From: G963720515 sp963720515
GTDB lineage: Bacteria; Actinomycetota; Thermoleophilia; Gaiellales; Gaiellaceae
Length of the DNA stretch: 64,000 bases
Assembly (NCBI GenBank): GCA_963720515.1
Contig: OY970397.1
Coordinates: 1,116,001-1,180,000 of the forward strand
Direction: 5' to 3'
In this document: piece after piece, positions 25,088 through 33,528 of the stretch
Layout of the letters: each line of letters begins with the position of its first letter
Position numbering within the stretch: the stretch's first letter is position 1
Notes under the pieces: model-generated
What the model was told of the DNA's origin: nothing
What the model saw: the letters and a program-made list of their open reading frames with translations, nothing else
Databases searched by the model: none
Position numbers and translations under genes: made by a program

Positions 25088-26523
25088 CGCCTCTCCATCT
25101 GGTTGCGTTCGTACAGGACGAGCTCCCGCCGGTACTGCTTGTGGACGAGCGCGACCTCTTCGCGTACCTCACGCTCGAGCCGCGCCATCCGCGTGCGGAG
25201 CTCTTGCATCTCGTCCTCGAGCCGCAGCACGGTGTCGACGCCGGCGAGGTTCAGGCCGAGCTCGGTCGTCAGCCGCTGCACGAGCCGCAGCCGCTCGAGG
25301 TCGGCCTCGGAGTAGAGCCGGGTGTTCCCGGGCGTGCGCTGCGGCCGGACGAGGCCGCGCGCCTCGTAGATGCGAAGCGTCTGCGGGTGCATGCCGACGA
25401 GCTCGGCGGCGACCGAGATCATGTAGCGGGGGTGGGAGCGCTCGTCAGCCGTCACGAGAACGCCGCCTTCCGCGGGATCGTCCTTCGACACCTTCTGGAG
25501 CTCCTCGATCGCCTCGCGCTCGGCCTTCGTCAGCTTCTTCGGGACGTTGACGCGGACGCGGGCGAGGAGGTCGCCCTTGCCGCCGCCGTTCAGCTTCGGC
25601 GCGCCGCGGCCGCGGACGCGGAGGGTGCGGCCGTCCTGCGAGCCCGGCGGGACCTTGAGCGAGATGCGGCCGTCCGGGGTCGGCACCTCGACCGTCGCGC
25701 CGAGCGTCGCCTCGGGGTACGTGACGGGAACCTCGAGCACGAGATCAGAGCCGCGGCGCTCATACAGCGGCGACGGCGCGACGCGGGTTACGACGTAGAG
25801 GTCGCCGGGCGGCCCGCCGCCGAGGCCGGCCTCGCCCTTGCCCTTGAGCCGGATGCGCGTGCCGTCCTTCACCCCCGGCGGGATCTTGACCGTGTAGCGC
25901 TTCGTCCGCCGCTCGCGGCCCGAGCCGTGGCACGTGCGGCAGGGCTGCTCGATCACGGTGCCGTTGCCGCCGCAGCGCGGGCACGGCTGGGAGAGGGCGA
26001 AGAGCCCCTGGTTGTCGGAGACGACGCCGCGGCCGCGGCACACCGGGCAGATCACCGGCGAGGTCCCCGGCTCGGCGCCGGAGCCGTTGCACGTGTGGCA
26101 CGTGACCTCGAGCTCGACGGGGATCCGGATCGTCGCGCCCTTGAGCGAGTCGTCGAACGAGACCTGCACCTCGACCTCGACGTCGCGGCCGGGCGTCCCA
26201 CGCTGGCGCTGCGCCCGCTGGCCGAACAACCCGCCGAAGAGATCCGAGAGGTCGGCGAAGTCGCCCGACCACTGGAACCCGCCGGGCCCGCCGCCGAAGA
26301 GCTGCGAGCCGCGCTCGTCGTAAGCCTTGCGCTTCTCCGGGTCCGACAGGACGTCATACGCGCCCTGCACCTCCTTGAAGCGCTCCTCCGCCGCGGCGTC
26401 GCCGGGGTTGCGGTCCGGGTGGTATTGCCGCGCGAGCTTGCGGTACGCCTTCTTCAGCTCGTCGGCCGAGGCGGTCTTCTCGACGCCGAGGATCCCGTAG
26501 AGATCCGGCGCTTGCGTTGCCAT
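25069..26523 (-). CDS. dnaJ: DnaJ co-chaperone in frame with HspR repressor (possible fusion)
   Basis: 484 residues in one frame. DnaJ part: J domain 5-70 with HPD at 35-37, Gly/Phe linker, four CxxCxGxG zinc motifs (C142/145, 159/162, 181/184, 195/198) and C-terminal beta domains to about 345. HspR part from about 365: MerR-type ISVAAELVGMHPQTLRIYE, then LVRPQRTPGNTRLYSE, TTELGLNLAGVD and a coiled coil. Actinobacteria normally encode dnaJ and hspR separately. A GTG at 25455 would start a 128-residue HspR of normal size, and in the shifted frame a TGA overlaps it as GTGA, so a lost base could have joined two genes. The start shares one base with the grpE stop. Confidence 0.9.
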   Translation of the reverse strand: MATQAPDLYGILGVEKTASADELKKAYRKLARQYHPDRNPGDAAAEERFKEVQGAYDVLSDPEKRKAYDERGSQLFGGGPGGFQWSGDFADLSDLFGGLFGQRAQRQRGTPGRDVEVEVQVSFDDSLKGATIRIPVELEVTCHTCNGSGAEPGTSPVICPVCRGRGVVSDNQGLFALSQPCPRCGGNGTVIEQPCRTCHGSGRERRTKRYTVKIPPGVKDGTRIRLKGKGEAGLGGGPPGDLYVVTRVAPSPLYERRGSDLVLEVPVTYPEATLGATVEVPTPDGRISLKVPPGSQDGRTLRVRGRGAPKLNGGGKGDLLARVRVNVPKKLTKAEREAIEELQKVSKDDPAEGGVLVTADERSHPRYMISVAAELVGMHPQTLRIYEARGLVRPQRTPGNTRLYSEADLERLRLVQRLTTELGLNLAGVDTVLRLEDEMQELRTRMARLEREVREEVALVHKQYRRELVLYERNQMERRWTSTD

Positions 26524-27023
26524 TACTCGGTCTCCTGCGGAACGCCCTGCGAGACCACCACCCGGGCCGGCCGCAGGACGCGGTCGCCGAGCCGGTAGCC
26601 CTTCTGGAGCACCTCGACCACCGAGCCCTCGTCGAGCTCGGACGGCTGGGAGAGGAGCGCCTCGTGCACGTGCGGATCGAAGGCGCCCGCGGTCTCGATC
26701 TCCTCGAGGCCTTCGCGCTCGAGCGCCTTGCGGAGCTCGCGCGCGACGAGGCCGACGCCCTCGTGGAGCTTCGCCTCCTCGTGCTCCTCCGCGGCGACGA
26801 GCGCGCGCTCGAGGTCGTCGAGCACGGGCAGGAGCGCCTTCATGAGCCGCTCGTGGGCGCGCGCGACCACGCTCTCCTGGTCGCGCGCCACCCGCTTGCG
26901 GTAGTTGTCGAACTCGGCCGCGAGGCGGCGGAGCTGGTCGAGGTAGTCGTCGCGCTCGGCCTCGAGCGCTGCGATCGTCTCCTCGACCCCGCCGGTTGCC
27001 GCCTGCTCCTCGCGCTCGGTCAT
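26523..27023 (-). CDS. grpE: Nucleotide exchange factor GrpE
   Basis: Promotes ADP release from DnaK. 166 residues: an N-terminal coiled coil (ETIAALEAERDDYLDQLRRL), the FDNYRKRVARDQE segment, then the beta-wing domain with FDPHVHEALLSQP and GYRLGDRVLRPARVVVSQG. The ATG shares one base with the dnaK TAA (TAATG), and its own TAA overlaps the dnaJ ATG in the same way. The frame stays open far upstream inside dnaK, as shadow. Confidence 0.96.
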   Translation of the reverse strand: MTEREEQAATGGVEETIAALEAERDDYLDQLRRLAAEFDNYRKRVARDQESVVARAHERLMKALLPVLDDLERALVAAEEHEEAKLHEGVGLVARELRKALEREGLEEIETAGAFDPHVHEALLSQPSELDEGSVVEVLQKGYRLGDRVLRPARVVVSQGVPQETE

Positions 27024-28939
27024 TACGAGCGCTTCGCCTCCTCGTCGATCACCTCGTAGTCGGCGTCCTCGACGACCTCGTCGTCGGAGGCGGGCTCGCC
27101 GTTGCCGGTCGAGCCGCCGGCCTGCTGCTGCTCGGCCTGCACGTTCGCGTACACGGCCTGCGCCAGCTGGTGCGAGGCCTGCATGAGCGCCTCGGTCTTC
27201 GCCCGGATCTCGCCGACGTCCGCGCTGTCGAGGACGCCCTTGAGCTCCTCGATCCGCGCCTCGATCGTCGAGACGGTCTCCGCGTCGAGCGTCTCGCGGT
27301 GCTCGCCGAGGCTCTTCTCCGTCTGGTAGACGAGCGTCTCGGCCTGGTTCCGCGCCTCGGCCAGCTCCTTGAGCTTGCGCGCCTCGTCGGCGTGCGCCTC
27401 GGCGTCGGCGACCATCTGCTCGACCTCGGACTCGTCGAGCCCGGAGCCGCCGGTGATCTGGATCTGCTGCACGTTCCCGGTGCCCATGTCCTTCGCGGAC
27501 ACGTTGATGATCCCGTTCGCGTCGATGTCGAACGTGACCTCGACCTGCGGCAGCCCGCGCGGCGCCGGCGGGATGCCGACGAGCTGGAACTTGCCGAGCG
27601 TCTTGTTGAACGTGGCCATGTCCGACTCGCCCTGGAGGACGTGCACCTCGACCGAGGGCTGGTTGTCCTCCGCGGTCGTGAACGTCTCGGACTTCTTCGT
27701 CGGGATCGTCGTGTTGCGGTCGATGAGCCGCGTGAACACGCCGCCCTTCGTCTCGATCCCGAGCGAGAGCGGGGTCACGTCGAGCAGGAGGATGTCCTTC
27801 ACGTCGCCCTTGAGGACGCCCGCCTGGATGGCGGCGCCGATGGCGACGACCTCGTCCGGGTTCACGCCCTTGTGCGGGTCCTTGCCGATGAGCTCCTTGA
27901 CCTTCTCCTGGACGGCCGGCATGCGGGTCATGCCGCCGACGAGGATCACGTGGTCGATGGCGGACGCCTCGAGCCCGGCGTCCTTGAGCGCCTGGCGCGT
28001 CGGGCCGACGGTGCGCTCGATCAGGTCGTGCGCGAGCTCGTTCAGCTTGGAGCGCGTGAGCTGGAGGTCGAGGTGCTTCGGGCCGTCCTGCGTCGCGGTC
28101 ACGAAGGGCAGGTTGATCTGCGTGGACGTCGTCGAGCTGAGCTCGATCTTCGCCTTCTCCGCCGCCTCGTACAGGCGCTGGAGCGCCATGCGGTCGGCCG
28201 ACAGGTCGATGCCCTGCTCGCGCTTGAACTCGGCGACCATCCAGTCGACGATCGCCTTGTCGAAGTTGTCGCCGCCGAGGTGGTTGTCGCCGTTCGTCGC
28301 CTTCACCTCGAAGACGCCCTCGCCGAGCTCGAGCACGGACACGTCGAACGTGCCGCCGCCGAGGTCGAACACGAGGATCGTCTGGTCGGCGCCCTCCTTG
28401 TCGAGCCCGTACGCGAGCGCCGCCGCGGTCGGCTCGTTGATGATCCGGAGGACGTTGAGCCCGGCGATCTTGCCGGCGTCCTTCGTCGCCTCGCGCTGCG
28501 CGTTGTTGAAGTACGCGGGGACCGTGACGACGGCCTCCGTGACCGGCTCGCCGAGGTACGCCTCCGCGTCGGCCTTGAGCTTCTGGAGGATCATCGCGCT
28601 CACCTCCGGCGGCGCGTACTCCTTGCCGCCGGCCTTCACGCGCACGTCGCCGTTCGGGCCGGAGACGACCTCGTACGGGACGATGGTCATCTCCTCCGAG
28701 ACCTCCGAGAACTTGCGCCCCATGAAGCGCTTGATCGAGAAGACCGTGTTCTCGGGGTTCGTGACGGACTGCCGCTTCGCGGGGGCGCCGACGAGCCGCT
28801 GGCCGTCCTTCGTGAACGCGACGACGGACGGCGTCGTGCGGCCGCCCTCGGCGTTCGGGATGACGGTCGGCTCGCCGCCCTCGAGGACGGCCATGCACGA
28901 GTTCGTCGTGCCGAGATCGATACCGAGTGTCTTTGCCAT
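27023..28939 (-). CDS. dnaK: Chaperone protein DnaK (Hsp70)
   Basis: 638 residues. ATPase signatures: IDLGTTNSCMAVLEG, the FDLGGGTFDVSVLEL motif near 175 and HVILVGGMTRMPAVQ near 310. Substrate-binding domain begins near VLLLDVTPLSLGIETKGG-type residues at 365; the helical lid ends in an acidic tail EVIDEEAKRS. It lacks the roughly 24-residue N-terminal insert of Gram-negative DnaK, as expected for Gram-positives. GGAGAGGAG stands 4 nt before the ATG. First gene of the heat-shock operon. Confidence 0.98.
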   Translation of the reverse strand: MAKTLGIDLGTTNSCMAVLEGGEPTVIPNAEGGRTTPSVVAFTKDGQRLVGAPAKRQSVTNPENTVFSIKRFMGRKFSEVSEEMTIVPYEVVSGPNGDVRVKAGGKEYAPPEVSAMILQKLKADAEAYLGEPVTEAVVTVPAYFNNAQREATKDAGKIAGLNVLRIINEPTAAALAYGLDKEGADQTILVFDLGGGTFDVSVLELGEGVFEVKATNGDNHLGGDNFDKAIVDWMVAEFKREQGIDLSADRMALQRLYEAAEKAKIELSSTTSTQINLPFVTATQDGPKHLDLQLTRSKLNELAHDLIERTVGPTRQALKDAGLEASAIDHVILVGGMTRMPAVQEKVKELIGKDPHKGVNPDEVVAIGAAIQAGVLKGDVKDILLLDVTPLSLGIETKGGVFTRLIDRNTTIPTKKSETFTTAEDNQPSVEVHVLQGESDMATFNKTLGKFQLVGIPPAPRGLPQVEVTFDIDANGIINVSAKDMGTGNVQQIQITGGSGLDESEVEQMVADAEAHADEARKLKELAEARNQAETLVYQTEKSLGEHRETLDAETVSTIEARIEELKGVLDSADVGEIRAKTEALMQASHQLAQAVYANVQAEQQQAGGSTGNGEPASDDEVVEDADYEVIDEEAKRS

Positions 28940-28969
28940 TCGCTCTCCTCTCCTACAGGAGTCAGGTCG

Positions 28970-28997
28970 CTGAGAAAATCTAAGTGTCGTTATATCA
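28970..28997 (-). promoter_or_regulatory. dnaK promoter region with dyad at +1
   Basis: On the minus strand an extended -10, TGATATAAC, covers 28989-28997; no good -35 is seen. The expected start falls near 28982, inside the dyad CTTAGA-TTT-TCTCAG (28970-28984, 5 of 6 pairs). A canonical HspR site (CTTGAGT-N7-ACTCAAG) is absent; this dyad is only loosely similar. Confidence 0.45.
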
Positions 28998-29013
28998 GGT
29001 CGGCGCAGGCCCG

Positions 29014-30450
29014 CTAGGGCTGCGCGACGACCTGGACCGTGGCGAGGCTCGGATCGGCGCAGTAGGCCATGCGGGTGCCCTCGGCGGCGGCCTCGCGGAG
29101 GGCCGCGAGGAGCGGGGCGCGGACGACCTCGCCCGGCGCGATCGCCGGGATGCCCGGCGGATACGGGACGATCGTCTCGGCGGCGATCCGGCCCGCGGCG
29201 TGGTTCGCCGCGACGGTCTCGCGCGGAGCGAAGAACGCCTCGCGCGGCGCGAGCGCGACCTCGGGCTCGACCGCCCAGACGGCGCTCGCGGCGCCCGGCC
29301 CGCGCGGCGCCCGGCGGTGGCGTTCGATCGACGCGACGAGCGCCTCGAGCAGCCGGTCGACGCTCGCGTCGGTGTCGCCGATCGTGAGGAGCGGGACGAG
29401 CATGTCGCGGTTCGCGAGCTCGAGCGTCACGCCCTCGGCGTAGAGGTCGCGCTCGACGGCGAGGCCGTCCGCCCCGGTCCGCGCGAGCGAGAGCACGAGC
29501 TTCGTCGGATCGTGGAACGCCACGCTTCGCTCGCGCTCGTTCGCCTCCACGAGCCGCAGGCCCTCGACGCGGCGGAGCACGTCGCGGACGTGCGCGGCGA
29601 GCCGCACGGTCTCCGCGAGCAGCTCCTCGCCGCGGATCGCGAGGAGCGAGCGCGTCCGGTCGAGGCTCGCGTAGATCGCCGCCGACGGGCTCGTCGTATT
29701 CGCGAGCTCGAAGCTCTCGTCCACGCGGTCGTGGTCGAGAAGCTCCCCGCGTGTGAAGAGGTAGGCGCCCTGCGTGAACGCGGCGAGGGTCTTGTGCGCC
29801 GAGGTCACCATCGCGTCGGCGCCGAGCGAGAGCGTGTTCGGCGGGACGCCGGGATGGAACCCGAAGTGCGCGCCCCAGGCCTGGTCGACAACGACCGGGA
29901 TCCCGCGCGTGTGGGCCGCGTCGGCGATCGCCGCCACGTCGGACACGACCCCGACGTACGACGGCTCCACGAGGAAGACCGCGCGCGCGTCCGGCGCCTT
30001 CGCGAGCGCCTCCTCCACGCGCGCCGCCGCCACGCCGAGCGGAAGCCCGGTGTCCGCGTCGAGCTCGGGCCGCACCCAGACCGGCTCGAGCCCGGCGAGG
30101 ACGAGCCCCGCGAAGAGCGACTTGTGCAGGTTGCGAGAGGCGATCACCCGGTCGCCGGGCCGCGCGACCGCGAGCGCGAGCGCCTCGTTTCCCTGCGTCG
30201 TCCCGTTCGTGCAGAAGCGGCAGTGCTCGGCGCCCCAGAGCTCGGCCGCGAGGCGCTCGGCCTGCCCGAGCAGGTCGCCGGTCAGGTGCAGGTCGTCGAC
30301 GCCGGCCGAGAGCGGCAGGTCGTGGGCGAGGAGCCCATCCACGAGGTGCGCGGCGCGCTTGTGCCCCGGCGTCGTGAAGGGCGCGATGCGGTCGTCCGCG
30401 AGGTAGGCCTCGGCCGCGGTCGCAAGCGGCGTCTCACGCTGGTCCGGCAC
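29014..30450 (-). CDS. PLP-dependent Orn/Lys/Arg decarboxylase family enzyme
   Basis: 478 residues, the compact SpeA/YaaO-type form without the response-regulator-like wing domain. FTTPGHKRAAHL at the N-terminus, FCTNGTTQGNEALALA near 80, VVDQAWGAHFGFHPG with the PLP-contacting Asp near 190 and TSAHKTLAAFTQGAYL with the Schiff-base Lys near 221. The C-terminal YPPGIPAIAPGE is typical. Arginine or lysine is the likely substrate, giving polyamine precursors. The GTG start has TACGGT 6 nt upstream. It ends 74 nt before the dnaK start. Confidence 0.92.
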   Translation of the reverse strand: MPDQRETPLATAAEAYLADDRIAPFTTPGHKRAAHLVDGLLAHDLPLSAGVDDLHLTGDLLGQAERLAAELWGAEHCRFCTNGTTQGNEALALAVARPGDRVIASRNLHKSLFAGLVLAGLEPVWVRPELDADTGLPLGVAAARVEEALAKAPDARAVFLVEPSYVGVVSDVAAIADAAHTRGIPVVVDQAWGAHFGFHPGVPPNTLSLGADAMVTSAHKTLAAFTQGAYLFTRGELLDHDRVDESFELANTTSPSAAIYASLDRTRSLLAIRGEELLAETVRLAAHVRDVLRRVEGLRLVEANERERSVAFHDPTKLVLSLARTGADGLAVERDLYAEGVTLELANRDMLVPLLTIGDTDASVDRLLEALVASIERHRRAPRGPGAASAVWAVEPEVALAPREAFFAPRETVAANHAAGRIAAETIVPYPPGIPAIAPGEVVRAPLLAALREAAAEGTRMAYCADPSLATVQVVAQP

Positions 30451-30507
30451 CGCCGAACCGTACAGCGGCCCGGGCCGTGTGACCCGGGCCGCTGACTCGC
30501 CGAGGCG

Positions 30508-30681
30508 CTAGTCGTCGTCGCCGCGGACCTTGTCCACGGCGTCGCCGGCCTTCTCCTTCGCCTTCTCCTTCGAGTCGCCCCAGGCCTCCTGGACCTTGCC
30601 CTCGCCTTCGAGACCCTCGTCGCCGGTCGCCTTGCCTGCGGCTTCCTTGGCCTTGCCTTCGGCCTGATCCCAGTCAGCCAT
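30508..30681 (-). CDS. CsbD family stress protein
   Basis: 57 residues, MADWDQAEGKAKEAAGKATG followed by a second amphipathic repeat (EGEGKVQEAWGDSKEKAKEK). Matches the CsbD family of small, disordered general-stress proteins. GGGG lies 4 nt upstream of the ATG. The 68 nt between it and the exporter gene hold nothing I can identify. Confidence 0.9.
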   Translation of the reverse strand: MADWDQAEGKAKEAAGKATGDEGLEGEGKVQEAWGDSKEKAKEKAGDAVDKVRGDDD

Positions 30682-30749
30682 GCCGTTCCCCCCTTGGTCG
30701 GTTGCAGAGCGCGGATGATCCCCGGCCGCCGCGCGGCGAAAACGGGCGG

Positions 30750-31697
30750 TCAGGGCCCGGCCTGATCCCCGAGCGGCGCCGAGCGGCGGAGCCCACGGCC
30801 GTGCGACCGGGCCGGCGCGGGGGCGCTCACGATCATCGCCACCGCGGCGACGATCGCGGCGCCTGCGACGAGGATCGACGCCGGCAGCGTCTCGTCGAGG
30901 AAGAGGGAGCCGATCAGGACGGCGATGACCGGGTTCACGTAGGCGTAGGTGGCGACGAGCGAGATCGGTGCCGTGCGGAGGAGCCAGACGTACGACGTCA
31001 GCCCGACGAAGGAGCCCATGACGATGACGTACGCCTCGCCGAAGGCCGACGCGCCCGAGACGGCGGAGAGGTCGAAGCCGGAGTACTCGCCGCGGACACC
31101 GGCGCCCGCGAGAAGGAGCACGCCGCCGAAGAGCGAGGCGAGCCCGGCGGCGACGAACGCGTTCTGCGGCATCGGCGCGTCGCGCGAGTAGAGGGAGCCG
31201 CCGGCCCACGACGCGGCCGCGAAGAGGGCGACGAGCGCGGCGACGGTGTCGATCGGGCCGCCGCCGACCGGATCCACGAGGACGGCGACGCCGCCGAAGC
31301 CGATCGCGAGGCCGAGGATCGCGCGGCCCGCGAGGCGTTTCCCGAAGACGAGCCGGTCGAAGATCGCGACCCAGAGCGGGATGGTGGCGATGATGAGCGC
31401 CGCGACGCCGGACGGGATCTCCTGCTGCGCCCAGGCGAGCGACCCATGGCCGCCGAGGAAGAGCGCGGCGCCGAAGATCGCCGTCGCCACGAGCTGCGGC
31501 TTCCCGATCCGCTCGCGCGGCCCGCGCGCGAGGCCCCAGAGCAGGAGGACGGAGCCGGCGAAGACGTGGCGCGCGCCCATCGCGATGAACGGCGGGATCG
31601 TCCGGACGGCGAGGTCGATCGCCATGAACGTCGACCCCCAGACGATGTAGATGGTCCCCAGGGCGATCCAGACTCTTGCCCCCAGGTCGCCCGCCAT
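30750..31697 (-). CDS. EamA-family (DMT) transporter
   Basis: 315 residues with two EamA repeats and about ten membrane spans. The signature YIVWGSTFMAIDLAVRTIPP opens the first repeat; TYAYVNPVIAVLIGSLFLDE closes the second. Such proteins export amino acids or related metabolites. The C-terminal 25 residues are polar. Substrate unknown. Confidence 0.9.
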   Translation of the reverse strand: MAGDLGARVWIALGTIYIVWGSTFMAIDLAVRTIPPFIAMGARHVFAGSVLLLWGLARGPRERIGKPQLVATAIFGAALFLGGHGSLAWAQQEIPSGVAALIIATIPLWVAIFDRLVFGKRLAGRAILGLAIGFGGVAVLVDPVGGGPIDTVAALVALFAAASWAGGSLYSRDAPMPQNAFVAAGLASLFGGVLLLAGAGVRGEYSGFDLSAVSGASAFGEAYVIVMGSFVGLTSYVWLLRTAPISLVATYAYVNPVIAVLIGSLFLDETLPASILVAGAAIVAAVAMIVSAPAPARSHGRGLRRSAPLGDQAGP

Positions 31698-31756
31698 GCC
31701 CGTTCCAACGCGCCGCCGGCGCGACCGCTTCCCCTGAGCCCGCCGGGCGGGCGGGC

Positions 31757-31762
31757 TAGGCT
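31757..31762 (+). promoter_or_regulatory. -10 box for moaA, leaderless spacing
   Basis: TAGGCT ends 7 nt before the ATG at 31770. No Shine-Dalgarno sequence. Confidence 0.45.
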
Positions 31763-31769
31763 TGTCGGC

Positions 31770-32759
31770 ATGGAGCCGCTCGTCGACGGCTGGGGCCGCG
31801 AGATCAAGAGCCTGCGCGTGTCCGTGACGGACAAGTGCAACTTCCGGTGCCGCTACTGCATGCCGGCGGAGGGGCTCGAGTGGCTCCCGCGCGACGAGGT
31901 GCTCTCCTACGAGGAGATCGCGCGGCTCGTCAAGGTCATGGCCGCGATGGGCGTGGACGAGGTGCGGCTCACCGGCGGCGAGCCGCTAGTGCGCCGCGAG
32001 CTTCCGACGCTCGTCGCCCTCCTCGCCGAGACGCCCGGCGTGGACGACCTCTCGCTGACGACGAACGGCGTCCTGCTCGACCGGCTCGCCGGGCCGCTCG
32101 TCGAGGCGGGCCTCCGGCGGCTGAACGTCTCGCTCGACTCGCTCTCGCACGTCCGCTTCGCGGAGATCACGCGGCGCGACGCGCTCGACGCGGTGCTGCG
32201 CGGGCTCGAGGCGGCCGAGGCCTACCCCGAGCTCCGGCCGATCAAGGTCAACTGCGTCGCGATCAAGGGCTTCACCGAGGAGGAGGTTCCGGCGCTCGCG
32301 GAGCTGGCACGTCGCAAGCCGTACGTCGTGCGCTTCATCGAGTTCATGCCGCTCGACGCCGACGAGGCGTGGTCGGGCGACCAGGTGCTGACGGGCGCCG
32401 AGATCCGCGCGATCGTCGAGCAGCGTTGGCCACTCGTCGAGCTCCCGGCCAAGGCCTCGTCCACGGCGAAGCGCTACGCCTTCGCGGACGGCGCGGGCGA
32501 GCTCGGCTTCGTGAACCCCGTGTCCGAGCCGTTCTGCTCGTCGTGCGACCGCATCCGGCTGACCGCCGACGGGCGCCTGCGCACCTGTCTCTTCTCGCGC
32601 CGCGACTGGGACCTCAAGGAGCCGCTGCGCTCCGGGGCTTCAGACGAAGAGCTCACCCGCCTAGTGCGCAACGCCGTTGCGCACAAAGAGCTGAAGCACC
32701 GCATCGGCGATCCGGGCTTCGTGCGCGCGAACCGCTCGATGAGCCAGATCGGCGGCTAG
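31770..32759 (+). CDS. moaA: GTP 3',8-cyclase MoaA (molybdenum cofactor)
   Basis: Radical-SAM enzyme of the first Moco step. 329 residues. The radical-SAM cluster ligands are C23, C27 and C30 (CNFRCRYC), the C-terminal cluster ligands C256, C259 and C273. TGGEPLVRREL and the essential C-terminal Gly-Gly (SMSQIGG) are present. No other moa gene is in the window. The stop overlaps the next start by one base. Confidence 0.97.
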   Translation: MEPLVDGWGREIKSLRVSVTDKCNFRCRYCMPAEGLEWLPRDEVLSYEEIARLVKVMAAMGVDEVRLTGGEPLVRRELPTLVALLAETPGVDDLSLTTNGVLLDRLAGPLVEAGLRRLNVSLDSLSHVRFAEITRRDALDAVLRGLEAAEAYPELRPIKVNCVAIKGFTEEEVPALAELARRKPYVVRFIEFMPLDADEAWSGDQVLTGAEIRAIVEQRWPLVELPAKASSTAKRYAFADGAGELGFVNPVSEPFCSSCDRIRLTADGRLRTCLFSRRDWDLKEPLRSGASDEELTRLVRNAVAHKELKHRIGDPGFVRANRSMSQIGG

Positions 32760-33514
32760 TGAGACAGCGTGCGGCGAGCGTCTTCCCGCGAGGGCCTGCG
32801 GACTTCGTCCTCCAGCTCGCGATCTGGCTCGGCTTCGGGCTGCTCTACCAGGTCGCGCGCGGGATCGCCGACCGCAACCCGGACGAGGCGTTCCGAAACG
32901 GGCGCTGGGTGATCAGCTTCGAGCGGCACCTGCACAGCCTCTTCGAGCTCGACTTCCAGAAGTGGGTGCTGCCCCATGACGCGCTCGTGCACGCGCTCGA
33001 CTACACCTACTGGCTCTCCCAGTTCGCGGTCGTCGGCCTCGCGCTCCTCTGGATCTACTTCCGCCGCATCGACCATTTCGAGCACGTCCGGAACTGGCTC
33101 ATCGCCGCGAATCTCTTCGGCCTCATCGGCTACGTCGCGATGCCGACCGCGCCGCCGCGCATGTTCCCTGCGGACGGCTTCGTGGACACGCTCGCGCAGT
33201 CGGCCGCGCTGAACCACGGCACCGGGTTCGTCCAGCTGGCCGCGAACCCGTACGCCGCGATGCCGAGCCTCCACGGCGCCGACGCGCTCATCATCGGGAT
33301 CTCGATGGTCGGGCTCGTGCGCTCGCCGGCCGCGAAGATCGCGTGGGCGCTCTGGCCGCCGTGGGTCTGGTTCGCCGTCATGGCGACCGCGAACCACTTC
33401 TGGCTCGACATCGCGGCGGGGGTCGCCTGCGCCGGGCTCGGCTACGCGCTCGTCACCTGGGCGGAAGCCCGGATGCCCGCGAACGTCGTGGTCGCCGGGC
33501 CCAGGCGCTGGTAG
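32759..33514 (+). CDS. PAP2-superfamily membrane phosphatase/inositolphosphotransferase-like
   Basis: 251 residues from a GTG overlapping the moaA stop by 1 nt. Six membrane spans. Catalytic motifs are MPSLHGADALIIG near 165 (C2, His) and NHFWLDIAAGV near 205 (C3, His and Asp). The layout matches the PAP2_3/AUR1-type group that includes inositol phosphorylceramide synthases. Next to a CDP-alcohol transferase and Ino1, a role in inositol lipid or lipid-phosphate processing is a reasonable inference. Confidence 0.88.
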   Translation: MRQRAASVFPRGPADFVLQLAIWLGFGLLYQVARGIADRNPDEAFRNGRWVISFERHLHSLFELDFQKWVLPHDALVHALDYTYWLSQFAVVGLALLWIYFRRIDHFEHVRNWLIAANLFGLIGYVAMPTAPPRMFPADGFVDTLAQSAALNHGTGFVQLAANPYAAMPSLHGADALIIGISMVGLVRSPAAKIAWALWPPWVWFAVMATANHFWLDIAAGVACAGLGYALVTWAEARMPANVVVAGPRRW

Positions 33515-33528
33515 CGTCCGCGCGGCCG

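Noticed and set aside
26523..28898. 791-codon frame that would fuse an unknown domain to GrpE
   Set aside because: The upstream part is a shadow of dnaK. grpE starts at 27023 with the usual TAATG junction.
28940..29013. Classical HspR box upstream of dnaK
   Set aside because: I looked for CTTGAGT-N7-ACTCAAG and found only a short, partly matching dyad.
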